Assembly (NCBI GenBank): GCA_027487695.1
Contig: JAIYDB010000029.1
Location: 1-42,529, forward strand
Length of the DNA: 42,529 nucleotides
Reading direction: 5' to 3'
Source: Cytophagaceae bacterium
GTDB taxonomy: Bacteria; Bacteroidota; Bacteroidia; Cytophagales; Flexibacteraceae
Under the pieces are notes generated by a model. The model searched no databases. It saw only the letters and a program-made list of their open reading frames with translations, and was not told the DNA's origin. Shown here piece after piece: positions 35,472-42,529 of this stretch. Position 1 is the first letter of the stretch. Every line of letters starts with the position of its first letter. A program made the position numbers and the translations under genes.

Positions 35472-36466
35472 TGGAAAATACCCCTAAGCAAGATATAGGT
35501 ATCTTAATAACCAAGGTAGTTTGTGGCGAAGCTACTGAATTTGAAATAGCTCACCTTCAAACACTTGCCAATCAATCTGAAACCATAAAGGCAGAATGGA
35601 TAGCAACTCAGAAGCTATGGAGTCTTGGCTTTCCGAATCAAATAGAACAGGAAGACTTTACCGCTTTCAATAGTCAAGAAGCTTGGCAAAAGGTATCAAA
35701 AACAATTCAGACTGAATCGGCAAAACCTGCCAAAGTAATTCAGATGAACTGGCGTTGGGCGGCTGCAGCTTCAGTAGTATTGGCATTGTTAACTTTCACC
35801 ATTGTAAGGACACAGGTTTGGAACGCCACTTCAGAAGTTGCCACAGTAATAAAATCAAACCCATCGGCAAAAACCCAATCCTTGCCAGATGGCAGCGATT
35901 TTACTTTAAGCAACGATGCAGAACTTAGCTATCTCAAAGGGACCTACAGCCAAGAAAGAGCTGTATCACTTAAAAAAGGTAAGGTGTATTTGCACGTTCA
36001 AAAAGCAGCAGGTGCCAAGTTTACCGTAAAAACAACAGAGGCCTTGGTTACTGTTTTAGGTACTAAGTTTTCAGTGGAGCAGCTTAATGGTAACACCAAG
36101 GTACTGGTAGAAGAAGGTAAGGTTAAAGTTCAAAATCCTTCACTTGAATCTGATAGCCTTATACTTACCGCAGGAATGGGAGCTTACGTTTCCAAAGGCA
36201 AACTGCAACTCCTAGTACCAGAACCTAATGAAATGGCTTGGGCAAACAAGAAACTGGTTTTTGAAAGTATGCCTTTGCATAAGGTAATTGCCAACTTATC
36301 GAGTGCTTATAACAAGCCTATTCTACTCAAAGGAACCCAACTACGAAACGAAAAAATAACTGCACAATTCACCAATCAGGAATTAGATGAGGTGTTACAG
36401 GTGCTTTCAAAACTCTATAACCTTGACGTAAAGGAAACGAACGATACCATTATTCTCTTTCGCTAA
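35471..36466 (+). CDS. FecR-family anti-sigma factor
   Basis: The 331-residue protein has a cytoplasmic N-terminal part (about 1-92) that would bind the sigma factor, one membrane segment (WRWAAAASVVLALLTFTIV, about 94-116), a periplasmic FecR domain (about 125-225: SLPDGSDFTLSNDAELSYL, VTVLGTKFSVEQLNGNTKV) and a C-terminal DUF4974-like domain (about 255-331: LVFESMPLHKVIANLSSAYN). It relays an outer-membrane signal to the sigma factor. In related systems the signal is handed over by an STN domain on the TonB receptor; here the STN domain is on the next gene's product. Its stop is 4 bp before that gene. Confidence 0.95.
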   Translation: MENTPKQDIGILITKVVCGEATEFEIAHLQTLANQSETIKAEWIATQKLWSLGFPNQIEQEDFTAFNSQEAWQKVSKTIQTESAKPAKVIQMNWRWAAAASVVLALLTFTIVRTQVWNATSEVATVIKSNPSAKTQSLPDGSDFTLSNDAELSYLKGTYSQERAVSLKKGKVYLHVQKAAGAKFTVKTTEALVTVLGTKFSVEQLNGNTKVLVEEGKVKVQNPSLESDSLILTAGMGAYVSKGKLQLLVPEPNEMAWANKKLVFESMPLHKVIANLSSAYNKPILLKGTQLRNEKITAQFTNQELDEVLQVLSKLYNLDVKETNDTIILFR

Positions 36467-36470
36467 ACTC

Positions 36471-38591
36471 ATGAAAAACTCACATCTTCTACTACTAATG
36501 CTCCTTTTCTGGGGTGTTAGCGACAAAGTTTTTGCCCAAACAAAAAATGAAATCACCATAAAAGGTAACCTCACTATATCTGAAGCCTTATCCTCCTTCG
36601 CCAGACAATCGAAAATCGATTACAGTTTCGATCCTTCTAAATTCAGTAAAACCCCTCAACAGGTAAATATCGTGGCACTTACTTCCACTTTTGCCCTAAA
36701 AAATTTGGCTGAAACTTATGAGTTTAAATACCAGTTCTTGAATCCTGACCTGATAATCATTAAGCCTTCTCTTAGGTTTAAAACGAAAGGTAAAGTAGCA
36801 CCAACAAGTTTGCTAATAGGCGTTACTTTGGAACAAGATGGGAATATTTGTCCCTTTACAAGGGTCTATTTGCCTGAACTAAATATGACCACCCTAAGCA
36901 ATGCGAATGGTGAATATGCTTTCGTTATTCCTTATCCTAGAATACACCTTACTATTCAAGCAGAAAAGCAAGGTTACCAACAAACAGAACGCTACAGTTT
37001 GGTAAAAGGCGAAACGCAAGTATCAATCCAAATGGTACAAGTACCTAAAACTTTTAATACGGTAAGCCTAGCAAGTACTGAAAAGGACTTACGTTTATTC
37101 GTTCCTGTTTCTTTAAAAAGTACTGAAATAGAGCAGTTTTCAAAAGTAGTGATACCACCTGATAGTCTTTCTGCAAAGCCAGATTCTATTTATAAAGTGC
37201 CCGTTTTGTTTTCTATTTGGCCAACCATAACGAGTGGCAGGGTATTTCCAAGTGCGGTAAGACCTAGCTTCTCTTTAAACTTAGGCTATGCCTCACACGC
37301 TGGAGTAAATGGTGCAGAAATTGGGGTATTTGTAAACCAAAACACTTATGCTACCCGAGGCTTTCAAGCTGCTGGCTTCGCTAATATTGCAGGTGGCGAG
37401 GTGGAAGGCGTACAGGTAGCAGGGTTTTCTAATTTTAACAAGCTTAGTGTAAGAGGAGCCCAGTTTGCAGGTTTAGTAAACTTAAGTAGAGGTCAATTAA
37501 CTGGTGCTCAGTTTGGCGGGATAGGCTCAGTGGTAGGAGAAGGCACCACTGGTTTACAAGTAGGGGGTATATTTGCCTTGAACAATAAGCATTTGAAGGG
37601 GGCGCAGCTATCGGGAATTATGGCAACCACAAACTCTTTGGACGGGGCACAGGTTTCTGGCGTTGTGAGTTTGGCTAACGATGCAAAGGGCGCTCAAATT
37701 GCAGGGGTTATTTCTGCAAGTAATACGATGAATGGTATTCAACTTTCGGGAAGTGTTGGGATTGCTAATACCATGAAAGGTATTCAAATTAGCGGAGGCG
37801 TAAATGCCGCTAATCAGTTAAACGGCTTTCAGATTTCAGGTGGGCCAAGTATCGCCAACAAAGTGGATGGCGGTCAGATATCTGGTGGGGTTAGCGTAGC
37901 CAATACCTTAAAAGGCATTCAAATAAGTGGTGGCGCATCGGTAGCGATGGATACTAGTTCAGGAATTCAAATAAGTGGTGGGGCTAACTTTGCGAAGGAA
38001 TCGTTTACAGGTATTCAGATTAGCCCTATTAACTACGCCAAACGGATGAAGGGTATCCAAATAGGTGTATTTAACATTACAGATACTCTTGATGGCTACA
38101 GCATAGGCATTTTGAACTATAATAAAAGCGGTAGAAACCACATAAACCTTTATTCAAACAGCAATGGTTTGGGTGGTATTAGCTTCCAAAATGCAGGTAA
38201 ACGAATTGGTTGGGAGTATGGCTTATTTCAAGCGTATAACAACAAATACCCAGTACAAGGGACAATGTCGGCCATTGGTGCAAAGGTGTATATAGGTCCG
38301 TTTAAGTCGGAGGCTAAACTAATTCCTTACCTCGGCGCCAGATACTACCAGCCTTTAAATTGGAACGAAGCCAGTAAGAAAACGCTATTTTCTGCAGAGG
38401 CAGGTTTTGCCTACCAAAGTGGTAAATGGGTAACCAGCGTAAGCTATATCGCAACAGGACTGGTACGCTACAACAGTTCAGAAAGTTTAAAACAGAGCTA
38501 CCCATTTGGTTCAATCCAACACCTAAGGGAACGCAACTTTATGAGTTGGGGCGCAGTGCAGTTAGGGATAGCTTATCAAATTAAAGGGTAA
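36471..38591 (+). CDS. STN-domain protein with an 18-unit solenoid repeat (LA_2272-like surface repeat)
   Basis: The 706-residue protein has a signal peptide (LLLLMLLFWGVSDKVFAQ). An STN domain lies at about 25-100 (NLTISEALSSFARQSKIDYS, FALKNLAETYEFKYQF), like the N-terminal signalling domain of FecA-type receptors. A carboxypeptidase-like segment follows, about 115-195. Residues 281-555 are 18 contiguous units beginning G-x-Q-(I/V/L/F), e.g. GIQISGGVNAANQLN: six of 16 residues, seven of 15, two of 16, three of 14. This is likely a beta-solenoid similar to the surface repeats of LA_2272 proteins. The C-terminal about 150 residues look like barrel strands (YIGPFKSEAKLIPYLGARYY), ending GIAYQIKG. 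It sits directly after FecR and may carry the signal. Function is inferred. Confidence 0.88.
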   Translation: MKNSHLLLLMLLFWGVSDKVFAQTKNEITIKGNLTISEALSSFARQSKIDYSFDPSKFSKTPQQVNIVALTSTFALKNLAETYEFKYQFLNPDLIIIKPSLRFKTKGKVAPTSLLIGVTLEQDGNICPFTRVYLPELNMTTLSNANGEYAFVIPYPRIHLTIQAEKQGYQQTERYSLVKGETQVSIQMVQVPKTFNTVSLASTEKDLRLFVPVSLKSTEIEQFSKVVIPPDSLSAKPDSIYKVPVLFSIWPTITSGRVFPSAVRPSFSLNLGYASHAGVNGAEIGVFVNQNTYATRGFQAAGFANIAGGEVEGVQVAGFSNFNKLSVRGAQFAGLVNLSRGQLTGAQFGGIGSVVGEGTTGLQVGGIFALNNKHLKGAQLSGIMATTNSLDGAQVSGVVSLANDAKGAQIAGVISASNTMNGIQLSGSVGIANTMKGIQISGGVNAANQLNGFQISGGPSIANKVDGGQISGGVSVANTLKGIQISGGASVAMDTSSGIQISGGANFAKESFTGIQISPINYAKRMKGIQIGVFNITDTLDGYSIGILNYNKSGRNHINLYSNSNGLGGISFQNAGKRIGWEYGLFQAYNNKYPVQGTMSAIGAKVYIGPFKSEAKLIPYLGARYYQPLNWNEASKKTLFSAEAGFAYQSGKWVTSVSYIATGLVRYNSSESLKQSYPFGSIQHLRERNFMSWGAVQLGIAYQIKG
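37311..38135 (+). repeat. In-frame tandem repeat, 18 units of 42-48 bp
   Basis: Unit lengths run in blocks (six of 16 codons, seven of 15, two of 16, three of 14) that exactly fill residues 281-555. Each begins with a Gly codon and carries x-Q-hydrophobic. The ordered block structure suggests expansion by duplication of neighbouring units. Confidence 0.85.
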
Positions 38592-38596
38592 ATTAA

Positions 38597-38627
38597 AGGG
38601 GATGGCGAAATGCTATCCCTATTTTTT
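38597..38627 (+). terminator. Terminator of the TonB/sigma/FecR operon
   Basis: AGGGGAT-G-GC, loop GAAAT, GC-T-ATCCCT, then a T run. It begins 6 bases past the STN-solenoid stop. Confidence 0.8.
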
Positions 38628-38665
38628 GGTATTTTGTTAAGGGTTGAGAAATGAGTTGTTCCTAG

Positions 38666-39241
38666 TTAGTAATTAGGAATTTTTTCTAGCCTGCTAGTAA
38701 AGTCAATAATCCTGGCAATGCGTTTATCCCTTGTGGCTTGAAACTTGGTAGTAGCTAACCAACGCAAAATATTCCTTCTGTATGATGGGGCGTACTTTTC
38801 AAATTGTTCAGTGGTGCCCGATTGGTTAATCAATGCTTTTTCTAAATCTGGTGGGATAACTAGCTCATCTACTTCATTTAACGCATCCCAAAGATTATTT
38901 GCTTTACTGTATGAAATGCTATCAAAACCACCTTCATGCATTTTACCCTCTTCAATTAGTTTGTTAGCTCTGTCTTTATAAGTCTTCGCCCAAATGTGGT
39001 TTTTCCGTCTGCAAATGAGTTGCATTGTTCGTTCATTATCTAGCTTTTTCCGAATGCCATCAATCCAACCAAAGGCGATCAATAAATCCAAAACCTCGTC
39101 TATAGAAATGTATTTTTCTTTTACTTCCTTTTTAAAAGTCACTAACCAATAACTTTCTTCCGACTTATAATTTTGATTAAGCCAGGAATTAAGTTCCTGT
39201 ACAGAAGCGACTTGTATTTGCTGAAATTTCTGAGGGTCCAT
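38666..39241 (-). CDS. YdeI/OmdA-family (YdeI/OmpD-associated) protein
   Basis: The 191-residue protein fits the YdeI/OmpD-associated family: LNSWLNQNYKSEESYWLVTF, DEVLDLLIAFGWIDGIRKKL, ICRRKNHIWAKTYKDRANKL, then the C-terminal YRRNILRWLATTKFQATRDKRIARI segment that matches the bacteriocin-protection-like OmdA domain. The biochemical function is not known. No membrane segment or signal peptide is visible. It stands alone, with the convergent STN-solenoid gene at its 3' end and the repeat-rich intergenic region upstream. Confidence 0.85.
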   Translation of the reverse strand: MDPQKFQQIQVASVQELNSWLNQNYKSEESYWLVTFKKEVKEKYISIDEVLDLLIAFGWIDGIRKKLDNERTMQLICRRKNHIWAKTYKDRANKLIEEGKMHEGGFDSISYSKANNLWDALNEVDELVIPPDLEKALINQSGTTEQFEKYAPSYRRNILRWLATTKFQATRDKRIARIIDFTSRLEKIPNY

Positions 39242-39422
39242 ATCAATGGCTTTAATAGGTCTTTAATAAACGCTTTAATAACCTAAACAGTTTATAGCAA
39301 AAAACGCAACTTATTACTAAATATCAAGCCTAGAAAATAAGCACAATTCATAAAACTTAAATCAAGAAAAAATCAGATTAAAATATTCATTATCAAATAT
39401 ATAAACAAAATAACATACCATT

Positions 39423-39467
39423 ATATCTCGCCAAAACCTCTAAAAAATTTGACTTTTGGCGAAATAT
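39423..39467. repeat. 14-bp inverted repeat
   Basis: ATATCTCGCCAAAA (39423-39436) and TTTTGGCGAAATAT (39454-39467) are complementary except for one base, with a 17-base spacer. It could be an operator, the end of a repeat element, or an RNA hairpin. Confidence 0.65.
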
Positions 39468-39540
39468 AGTACCGTAGTTATGGATTTTGATTTATATCGT
39501 GAACTGTGATTTAATTGATTTGGCTGATTCTTATGATTTT

Positions 39541-39679
39541 GTCTGAATCAGGATTTGATGGATTTAAGAAAAAGGAGGATTTTTCACCAGCAGAAAGGAA
39601 TCATACTAATCACAGTTCAGACAAATACACCTGAACGGCATCCTAAAAATCCATACATCCGGTAAATCCTGATTCAGAC
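39541..39679. mobile_element. MITE-like element with perfect 16-bp inverted ends
   Basis: GTCTGAATCAGGATTT (39541-39556) is the exact reverse complement of AAATCCTGATTCAGAC (39664-39679), enclosing 107 bp and no gene. The first 85 bp recur at 40184-40276, and the right arm is the same unit in opposite orientation. No target duplication could be identified by eye. It could be a MITE-like element or two repeat units in head-to-head order. Confidence 0.5.
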
Positions 39680-39691
39680 TATTTTGCTCTC

Positions 39692-39732
39692 ACCTCCAAA
39701 TGTGCTGCCCTGCGGGCAGCACACTTGGAGGT
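39692..39732. repeat. Near-perfect 19-bp hairpin with 3-base loop
   Basis: Left arm ACCTCCAAATGTGCTGCCC and right arm GGGCAGCACACTTGGAGGT pair with a single mismatch around a TGC loop. No T run follows, so it is not a typical terminator. Confidence 0.8.
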
Positions 39733-39762
39733 TCGCCATTCCGTGATGCGGATTTCCCTTTT

Positions 39763-39791
39763 GCTATAATAATTTCACCCCTACGTGGTTA
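39763..39791 (-). repeat. GGGGTGAAATTATTATAGC repeat unit
   Basis: On the minus strand it reads TAACCACGTAGGGGTGAAA and continues TTATTATAGC. It faces the units at 39851-39874 and 39901-39923 in inverted orientation. Confidence 0.65.
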
Positions 39792-39798
39792 TTTTTTT

Positions 39799-39840
39799 GT
39801 CTGAATCAGGATTTGCTGGAATTAAGAAAAAGGAGTATTA
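39799..39840 (+). repeat. Truncated GTCTGAATCAGGATTT unit
   Basis: Matches the first 40 or so bases of the 39541 unit, including the AAGAAAAAGGAG segment. It then switches into the CGTAGGGATGAAA repeat, so one repeat seems to interrupt another. Confidence 0.65.
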
Positions 39841-39850
39841 CTTTCAAATC

Positions 39851-39923
39851 CCGTAGGGATGAAATTATTGTAGCCCGAAAGTGTCCAACAGCAATCCAAA
39901 CCCCGTAGGGGTGAAAGTATAAC
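39851..39923 (+). repeat. Two tandem CGTAGGG(A/G)TGAAA units
   Basis: CCGTAGGGATGAAATTATTG, then TAGC, at 39851-39874 and CCCCGTAGGGGTGAAAGTAT at 39901-39920 are direct copies 50 bases apart. Confidence 0.7.
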
Positions 39924-39986
39924 CACCCCTGTTCTTTGTTCATAAGAAATTCCGCAGATCACTTTGATTATCAATTACCTACTTCT

Positions 39987-40017
39987 CTTCTTTCTTTTCT
40001 GGCAAAAAAGAAAGAAG
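39987..40017. repeat. 12-bp perfect inverted repeat in an A/T-purine-rich tract
   Basis: CTTCTTTCTTTT and AAAAGAAAGAAG form a perfect stem around a 7-base CTGGCAA loop, inside a purine/pyrimidine-rich stretch. Confidence 0.7.
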
Positions 40018-40183
40018 CAAAGAAAGTTGCCTTTTTCGCAAAGACGAACTCGTGGCGTCAGCAGAGCTGCCACCACTTTAAACAGGTCTTTGCAGTATTG
40101 TATCCCTATCGGGATGGGTGTTGATGCCTATCGGCAATGGCTAAGATGCGAAGGGAATTGAGGTTGTTCGCTTGGTAGATTTT

Positions 40184-40275
40184 GTCTGAATCAGGATTTG
40201 CATAATTTTAGGAAAAGGAGGCTTTTTTACCCGCGGAAAGGAATCATACTGAATCATTCAAAGCATAGTTCAAGA
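40184..40275 (+). repeat. Second long copy of the GTCTGAATCAGGATTT unit
   Basis: Shares GTCTGAATCAGGATTTG, then GGAAAAGGAGG, then GAAAGGAATCATACT with the copy at 39541-39625, in the same order and spacing. It runs up to the stop codon of the minus-strand T9SS protein at 40276. Confidence 0.75.
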
Positions 40276-41766
40276 CTACTCCCGTACCACTTTACGCACA
40301 TACAACTTACCACCTACACTTTGCAGACGAAGTAAATACATACCCTTAGGCAGGTTGCCTACTTTGAGTTCCTCACCTGCTTCAACTGGTTGGGAGATAA
40401 TTACCCTGCCTTGCACATCCAATAACTGGGCGGTTCCTTTATGGGAAAGGCGTAGGGTATTGGTAAATGGATTAGGGTACACTTGAAGGTTAGGTTCCTG
40501 ATTTTGCCTTTGGTTGCTGGTTAAAACAGGACCTACAGGAGGGTAAATGGGGTTGTAAGGGGTGCCAATGCTGTCAATTTTAAGTAGATACAAGGCACTG
40601 CCAATAGTATTCCTAGTAGTAACGCTACCACCAAAAATAGCCGAACCATCACTGATATAAGCTACTGAATTTATACTTCTTTCAATAGTATTGGAGTCTG
40701 AGTTTAGGTAAATAGAAACAATTACATTCCTATTTTTATCTACCTTTTCGTACCAATAATCCTTTCTAATCAGATTAATTCCGCCAATTCGTTGAACTCT
40801 TAAATACCAGAAGGAGGAATCAGCCATTGGCATATATTCATCGTTCCCGCCCGTATTGTTTACTGACTGCCATTCACTCCAGACAATTCTTAGCGAATCG
40901 TTTACTAATGCTCGGAAGCCTGCACTATCATTTGAATAATTACCTCCCTGTAAAAAGTAACCTTGCGGAGTTCTTTTAGCCCTAGCAGAAATCCAACCAA
41001 CGGTTGGGTTTGGAAACGTATAAAACAGTTTTCTTTCTATTGCCCTTCCGTTAGCAGTATCTATTTCGAGACCCATTATCTCTCTGCCTGAATAACCTGA
41101 AACAAACAAGTTACCATTAGATAAAAACTCAGCGTGTTCAGGTTGCCCAATAGCATAGGTATATACATATTCTTTTACCCACCTTCTGTTTGCTGAAGAA
41201 TCCCACCTACTTACTTGCCAATGTTCACGAGCTTGATTAGCTACTGTTAACTCCCTTGCTGCTAATAAATAGAAACCACCATCGGGTGCTGGAATTAACT
41301 TTTTGAAAATTGTAGGCATCGAATCTGGCTGTGGTTCTGTTCTAGGAAATTCTCGTCTTGCTAAGGTAAAACCACGGAAATTTATTCTATGAAAAACCCT
41401 ACGACTGTAAGGGAAGTTTTGAATATTGTAAGACAACCATAAATGTTTTTTTACCCTATTTAAGGATACCTGGTAGCCGCTGATTGAGTCATTAATTATT
41501 AAAGTGTCTAGTATTATTCCAGAAGAATTAACCTTAAAAAAAACAGGTTTTTGTCTTCTAACACTACCTGCCCTAATACTGAATTCATTAGTAACTGTTC
41601 TGACAAAAAACTGACTTGTATCTTGTAGGAATACTTCTAAGATATCATCACCTGTTCCATTAGAGCCAGTAGAATGGTCGTAAGTTCTTTCCCAAACAAC
41701 TCTCTGTCCAAAAGTTATTTGTACCCAGAAAAGGGTACAAATAGCAAGGAATACCTTTAGTTTCAT
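40276..41766 (-). CDS. T9SS type A sorting-domain protein
   Basis: The 496-residue protein has a signal peptide (LKVFLAICTLFWVQITFGQ) and a strand-rich body of repeated phrases such as GGFYLLAARELTVANQ, LSNGNLFVSGYSG and YISDGSAIFGGSVTTRN, possibly a beta-propeller. After a linker comes a type A sorting tail (NLQVYPNPFTNTLRLSHKGT, VQGRVIISQ, LPKGMYLLRLQSVGGKLYVR). It is exported through the T9SS and anchored or released at the surface. The substrate is unknown. Its stop codon abuts a repeat copy; it has no terminator I can see on its 3' side. It is on its own, 200 bp away from the AsmA-like gene. Confidence 0.92.
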   Translation of the reverse strand: MKLKVFLAICTLFWVQITFGQRVVWERTYDHSTGSNGTGDDILEVFLQDTSQFFVRTVTNEFSIRAGSVRRQKPVFFKVNSSGIILDTLIINDSISGYQVSLNRVKKHLWLSYNIQNFPYSRRVFHRINFRGFTLARREFPRTEPQPDSMPTIFKKLIPAPDGGFYLLAARELTVANQAREHWQVSRWDSSANRRWVKEYVYTYAIGQPEHAEFLSNGNLFVSGYSGREIMGLEIDTANGRAIERKLFYTFPNPTVGWISARAKRTPQGYFLQGGNYSNDSAGFRALVNDSLRIVWSEWQSVNNTGGNDEYMPMADSSFWYLRVQRIGGINLIRKDYWYEKVDKNRNVIVSIYLNSDSNTIERSINSVAYISDGSAIFGGSVTTRNTIGSALYLLKIDSIGTPYNPIYPPVGPVLTSNQRQNQEPNLQVYPNPFTNTLRLSHKGTAQLLDVQGRVIISQPVEAGEELKVGNLPKGMYLLRLQSVGGKLYVRKVVRE

Positions 41767-41914
41767 CTAACCATTATTTTTTCGTTGAAGGAGTTTACGC
41801 AATCAATAGCTTATTCTGCTAATCAATTTAAATGTAAAATATTATAACATTAAATACAAACAAACCTATAAAAAAGTTTAATACACGGTCTTACTACGAC
41901 AAAGAAAATTATAC

Positions 41915-41950
41915 ATCATCAAAAAGCCCGCGCAGCGGGCTTTTTTGATG
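41915..41950. terminator. Terminator of the AsmA-like gene
   Basis: CATCAAAAAGCCCGC, loop GCA, GCGGGCTTTTTTGATG; a near-perfect stem with A and T runs on either side, able to act both ways. It is 17 bp past the minus-strand stop at 41967. Confidence 0.92.
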
Positions 41951-41966
41951 GGTTATTCAAACTGTA

Positions 41967-42529
41967 TTAAAACTTAAATCTGCCTTTAAGTTTCTGAAGT
42001 TCTTCTTCGGCTTTTTTCTTGGCGTCGTTCTTAAGTCGGTCGGCTTCGGCTTTGGCACGGGCTTCTGCCTCTGCCTTTAAGCGATCTGCCTCCGCTCTCG
42101 CACGAGCCTCGGCTTCTGCTTTGGCATTATTAATTTGATTGGTTACTTCCGTTTTAATAGCTGCCTTAGCTTCTTGCTTTACGCTACCGCCTCCTGCACT
42201 TAAAAGTTTGTACTGTGGCTTATCCATAGTGCCACCCACATTTACATTCAGGTTAATATTCTGACCTACTGCATTGGCTGGTTTGCCTAATAATCCTGCA
42301 ATGGCTGTGTTCGCAGCAGTACCTAAAGCACCTGCTGGTACCGCCATTTTTACGTTGTAATCTATGCCGCCATCGAACGACTGTGAGCCGCCAATATTCA
42401 TTTTCTGTCCCCCAAGGGCAATATCAAATGGTTTGAAATTCACCCTACCATTTTCAATAGATGCTTGAACTAGCAAATCCTTAAGATTTACCGCAGTAGG
42501 TGCATTCATTTTAGTGAGTGAGTTAATAC
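41967..42529 (-). CDS. AsmA-family protein, C-terminal part (5' truncated)
   Basis: The frame remains open past the Met at 42509 up to the window edge (codons for INSLTK precede it), so the gene is truncated at its 5' end and 42509 is not the true start. Visible are the AsmA C-terminal pattern (VNFKPFDIALGGQKMNIGGS, FDGGIDYNVKMAVPAGALG, NVNVGGTMDKPQYKL), followed by a helical charged tail with two nearly identical 15-residue units (AEAEARARAEADRLK and AEAEARAKAEADRLK) and a Lys-rich end. AsmA-like proteins span the periplasm and take part in lipid transport to the outer membrane. The tail may be a coiled coil. The call rests on pattern similarity in the C-terminus only. Confidence 0.8.
   Translation of the reverse strand, partial: INSLTKMNAPTAVNLKDLLVQASIENGRVNFKPFDIALGGQKMNIGGSQSFDGGIDYNVKMAVPAGALGTAANTAIAGLLGKPANAVGQNINLNVNVGGTMDKPQYKLLSAGGGSVKQEAKAAIKTEVTNQINNAKAEAEARARAEADRLKAEAEARAKAEADRLKNDAKKKAEEELQKLKGRFKF

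Larger units (their letters stand above)
39242..40275. other. Gene-free intergenic mosaic of interspersed repeats
   Basis: About 1 kb without a convincing gene; the short frames inside it coincide with repeats. It holds at least four repeat types: GTCTGAATCAGGATTT units at 39541, 39664 (inverted), 39799 and 40184; CGTAGGG(G/A)TGAAA units; the long hairpin at 39692-39732; and a CTTCTTTCTTTT/AAAAGAAAGAAG hairpin at 39987-40017. A TATCCCTATCGGGATGGGTG stretch at 40099-40146 appears to be a further family. It is a typical landing place for small non-coding repeats of Bacteroidota genomes. Confidence 0.75.

Noticed and set aside
39936-40161. Short plus-strand frames in the intergenic mosaic
   Set aside because: They run through interspersed repeats and a purine/pyrimidine hairpin, and have no protein-like pattern.
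39541-40275. CRISPR array
   Set aside because: The repeats are few, unequal in spacing, in both orientations and lack uniform spacers.
1-42529. tRNA, rRNA, tmRNA or SRP RNA genes
   Set aside because: I looked for T-arm and tmRNA-like strings in the larger intergenic gaps and saw none; a covariance search would be needed to exclude them.

Overview
The window reads as chromosomal DNA of a Bacteroidota bacterium, probably from the Chitinophagales/Saprospirales/Cytophagales part of the phylum. Pointers are proteins with type IX secretion (T9SS) type A and type B sorting tails, two PorP/SprF-like proteins, a FecR/ECF-sigma/TonB-receptor operon, a PID-CTERM-like small protein, TAnnTTTG-like -7 promoter elements and almost no Shine-Dalgarno sequences. 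No rRNA, tRNA, CRISPR array, integrase or transposase gene was seen. Both window edges cut through genes.

Layout. 1-930: C-terminus of a large putative outer-membrane protein. 1.3-2.5 kb (minus): AlbA_2-domain gene followed 4 bp later by a ClbS/DfsB-type gene, linked by an unusually perfect Shine-Dalgarno. 2.5-5.9 kb: M28 peptidase, YebC-family regulator (minus), WYL-domain regulator, then an intergenic stretch with a possible small RNA. 6.2-16.2 kb (minus): a surface cluster made of a 2295-residue type B T9SS protein (two large beta-helix-like modules plus Ig-like repeats), a PorP/SprF protein, and a second PorP fused through a Pro/Lys/Ala linker to an OmpA peptidoglycan-binding domain. 16.6-19.0 kb: dnaK and a YdcZ-type membrane protein. 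19.1-23.7 kb (minus): a 1426-residue T9SS type A protein followed by a small PID-CTERM-like protein. 23.9-32.3 kb (plus): an unknown membrane protein, a Wzx-like flippase, a TlpA-like thioredoxin protein, a PhoB/PhoR-like two-component pair, HflX, an unknown protein and an AT-rich TIGR02391-like gene. 32.5-38.6 kb (plus): a compact operon of TonB-dependent receptor, ECF sigma, FecR anti-sigma and a protein joining an STN domain to an 18-unit 14-16-residue solenoid. 38.7-39.2 kb: YdeI/OmdA-like gene. 39.4-40.3 kb: gene-free mosaic of interspersed repeats. 40.3-42.5 kb (minus): T9SS type A protein and the C-terminus of an AsmA-like protein.

The common theme is the cell envelope: secreted adhesin-like proteins with their PorP partners, outer-membrane transport with its own sigma/anti-sigma circuit, and envelope-associated redox and lipid functions. 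The most unusual parts are the sigma/FecR operon, where the STN signalling domain sits on a solenoid protein and not on the receptor, and the type B protein/PorP/PorP-OmpA cluster. The intergenic repeat mosaic and two hairpin-rich intergenic stretches are the main non-coding structures.
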